NCBI GenBank assembly: GCA_024408015.1
Contig: JAKSVJ010000047.1
Coordinates: forward strand, 1-7,776
Origin: Clostridia bacterium
Lineage (GTDB): Bacteria; Bacillota; Clostridia; Oscillospirales; CAG-272
DNA length: 7,776 bases
Direction of reading: 5' to 3'
The position numbers and the translations under genes were made by a program. Below the pieces are notes generated by a model. That model was given only the letters and a program-made list of their open reading frames with translations. It had not been told where the DNA came from and did not search any database. The stretch's first letter is position 1, and each line of letters begins with the position of its first letter. Below are positions 7,077-7,776 of this stretch, piece after piece.

Positions 7077-7105
7077 ATTATAAATACAAGAGAAAAGTCT
7101 TTAAA
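7077..7105 (-). promoter_or_regulatory. Candidate promoter for the asnS-purB-coaW operon
   Basis: On the minus strand TTTAAA (7100-7105; 4 of 6 to the -35 consensus) and TATAAT (7077-7082; 6 of 6) are separated by 17 bases. Transcription would start near 7070, giving a leader of about 60 bases before the asnS ATG. The region is very AT-rich and two more TATAAT hexamers lie at 7061-7066 and 7038-7043 without good -35 partners, so the exact choice is uncertain. Confidence 0.45.
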
Positions 7106-7113
7106 ACTAGAAC

Positions 7114-7138
7114 GAGTATTGATGAGTATTGATGAGTA
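7114..7138. repeat. Tandem repeat GAGTATTGAT, two and a half copies, in a divergent promoter region
   Basis: GAGTATTGAT occurs at 7114-7123 and 7124-7133, followed by a partial GAGTA (7134-7138). A near copy, GAGTATTAAT, lies at 7028-7037. The 10-base period would put equal faces on the same side of the DNA helix. The repeat sits upstream of both the asnS and the transketolase promoter elements, so it may be a regulator binding site, or just a small duplication. Confidence 0.5.
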
Positions 7139-7170
7139 AAAAATGATTTGGTGGTTTTGAATTTCGACAA

Positions 7171-7199
7171 TTGACAAAGAACATATTAGCATATATAAT
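7171..7199 (+). promoter_or_regulatory. Consensus sigma-A/sigma-70 promoter for transketolase
   Basis: TTGACA (7171-7176) and TATAAT (7194-7199) are perfect consensus hexamers separated by the ideal 17 bases. Transcription should start around 7206, giving a leader of about 50 bases that contains GGAG (7245-7248), seven bases before the ATG. Full consensus elements predict high, largely unregulated expression. Confidence 0.9.
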
Positions 7200-7255
7200 T
7201 CAACTATGATAACAAAAGATCATTATGACTTTTAATTCAATTTTGGAGATTTCAA

Positions 7256-7776
7256 ATGACAAACGAAAAGAAAGAATTTTTAGCTGAAAAAGCACGCCAA
7301 ATAAGAATTGGTGCTGTTAAAGCTGTTTATAGTGCTAGCGCCGGACATCCGGGTGGCTCACTATCAATTGCCGATGTTATGGCATATTTATATTTCAACG
7401 AAATGAATGTTGATGTTAACGATCCTAAAAAAGCAGATAGAGATAGATTTGTAATGTCTAAAGGACATGCTTCTCCAGCTCTTTATGCAACTCTTGCTGA
7501 AAAAGGATTTTTTGATAAATCATTACTTACAACTTTTAGAAAGAGCACAAGCATTCTTCAGGGACATCCTGATATGAAACATATTCCAGGTGTTGATATG
7601 TCTACAGGTTCTCTTGGACAGGGTATATCAGCAGCATGTGGAATGGCACTTTCTGGCAAGATTTCAGGACTCGACTACAGAGTATGGGCCGTTCTTGGTG
7701 ATGGTGAAATTGAAGAAGGTCAGGTTTGGGAAGCAGCTATGTTTGCTCGTCACTATAAACTTGACAATCTTTGTGC
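7256..7776 (+). CDS. Transketolase, N-terminal (thiamine diphosphate-binding) part, 3' end outside window
   Basis: The frame opens at ATG 7256 and stays open to the right edge, giving 173 codons. Transketolase moves two-carbon ketol units between sugar phosphates in the non-oxidative pentose phosphate pathway, with thiamine diphosphate and a divalent metal. Visible are SAGHPGGSLS (H31), MSKGHASPALYA (H71), QGHPDM (H104), TGSLGQGIS (118-125) and the cofactor motif GDGEIEEGQVWEA (148-160) with its metal-binding aspartate. The short N terminus and wording such as KGHASPALYATLAEKGFF fit the split form found in many Firmicutes and archaea, where an N-terminal subunit of about 270-280 residues is followed by a separate C-terminal subunit. 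Whether the gene is split cannot be seen here. Start supported by GGAG at 7245-7248. Confidence 0.93.
   Translation, partial: MTNEKKEFLAEKARQIRIGAVKAVYSASAGHPGGSLSIADVMAYLYFNEMNVDVNDPKKADRDRFVMSKGHASPALYATLAEKGFFDKSLLTTFRKSTSILQGHPDMKHIPGVDMSTGSLGQGISAACGMALSGKISGLDYRVWAVLGDGEIEEGQVWEAAMFARHYKLDNLC

Noticed and set aside
1..7776. Defence system, prophage, transposon, CRISPR or tRNA genes
   Set aside because: No transposase, integrase, repeat-spacer array, tRNA cloverleaf or known defence domain was seen; the ADP-ribosylglycohydrolase fragment alone does not support a defence or toxin system.

Overview
The window holds seven protein-coding genes and looks like ordinary chromosome of a low-GC, Gram-positive-type bacterium, most likely a member of the Clostridia or a relative. 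This rests on the AT-rich sequence, strong Shine-Dalgarno sites (GGAGG, AGGAG), a perfect TTGACA-17-TATAAT promoter, hairpin terminators with T-runs, a type II pantothenate kinase, and a transketolase beginning that resembles the split N-terminal subunit. The species cannot be named from the sequence alone. There are no RNA genes, insertion sequences, CRISPR arrays or phage genes.

Layout. On the + strand, 3-401 is the 3' end of an ADP-ribosylglycohydrolase-family gene, followed by a hairpin (408-433). A Cof-type HAD phosphatase follows (448-1224). Next is a two-gene unit: a PLP-dependent alpha-oxoamine synthase most like bacterial serine palmitoyltransferase (1326-2492), whose stop overlaps the GTG start of a short-chain dehydrogenase (2489-3283). 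A strong, probably bidirectional terminator (3286-3324) separates these from the convergent minus-strand set. Read in its own direction, that set is asnS (7007 to 5613), purB (5577 to 4159) and coaW (4150 to 3323), with gaps of 35 and 8 bases, so probably one operon. A 248-base divergent region (7008-7255) carries the consensus promoter for a transketolase gene that runs off the right edge, a plausible minus-strand promoter for asnS, and a small tandem repeat between them.

Function. The minus-strand operon is housekeeping: asparaginyl-tRNA charging, purine nucleotide synthesis, and the first step of coenzyme A synthesis. Transketolase belongs to the non-oxidative pentose phosphate pathway. 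The most interesting part is the synthase and dehydrogenase pair. Acyl-CoA (or acyl-ACP) plus serine to a 3-keto long-chain base, then reduction of the ketone, is the chemistry of the first two steps of sphingoid-base synthesis, and the pair is translationally coupled. The synthase gene also has an unusual start region: its Shine-Dalgarno sequence lies 33 bases from the start codon, with a perfect 8-bp hairpin between them. I found no convincing wholly new system; these two points deserve the closest look.
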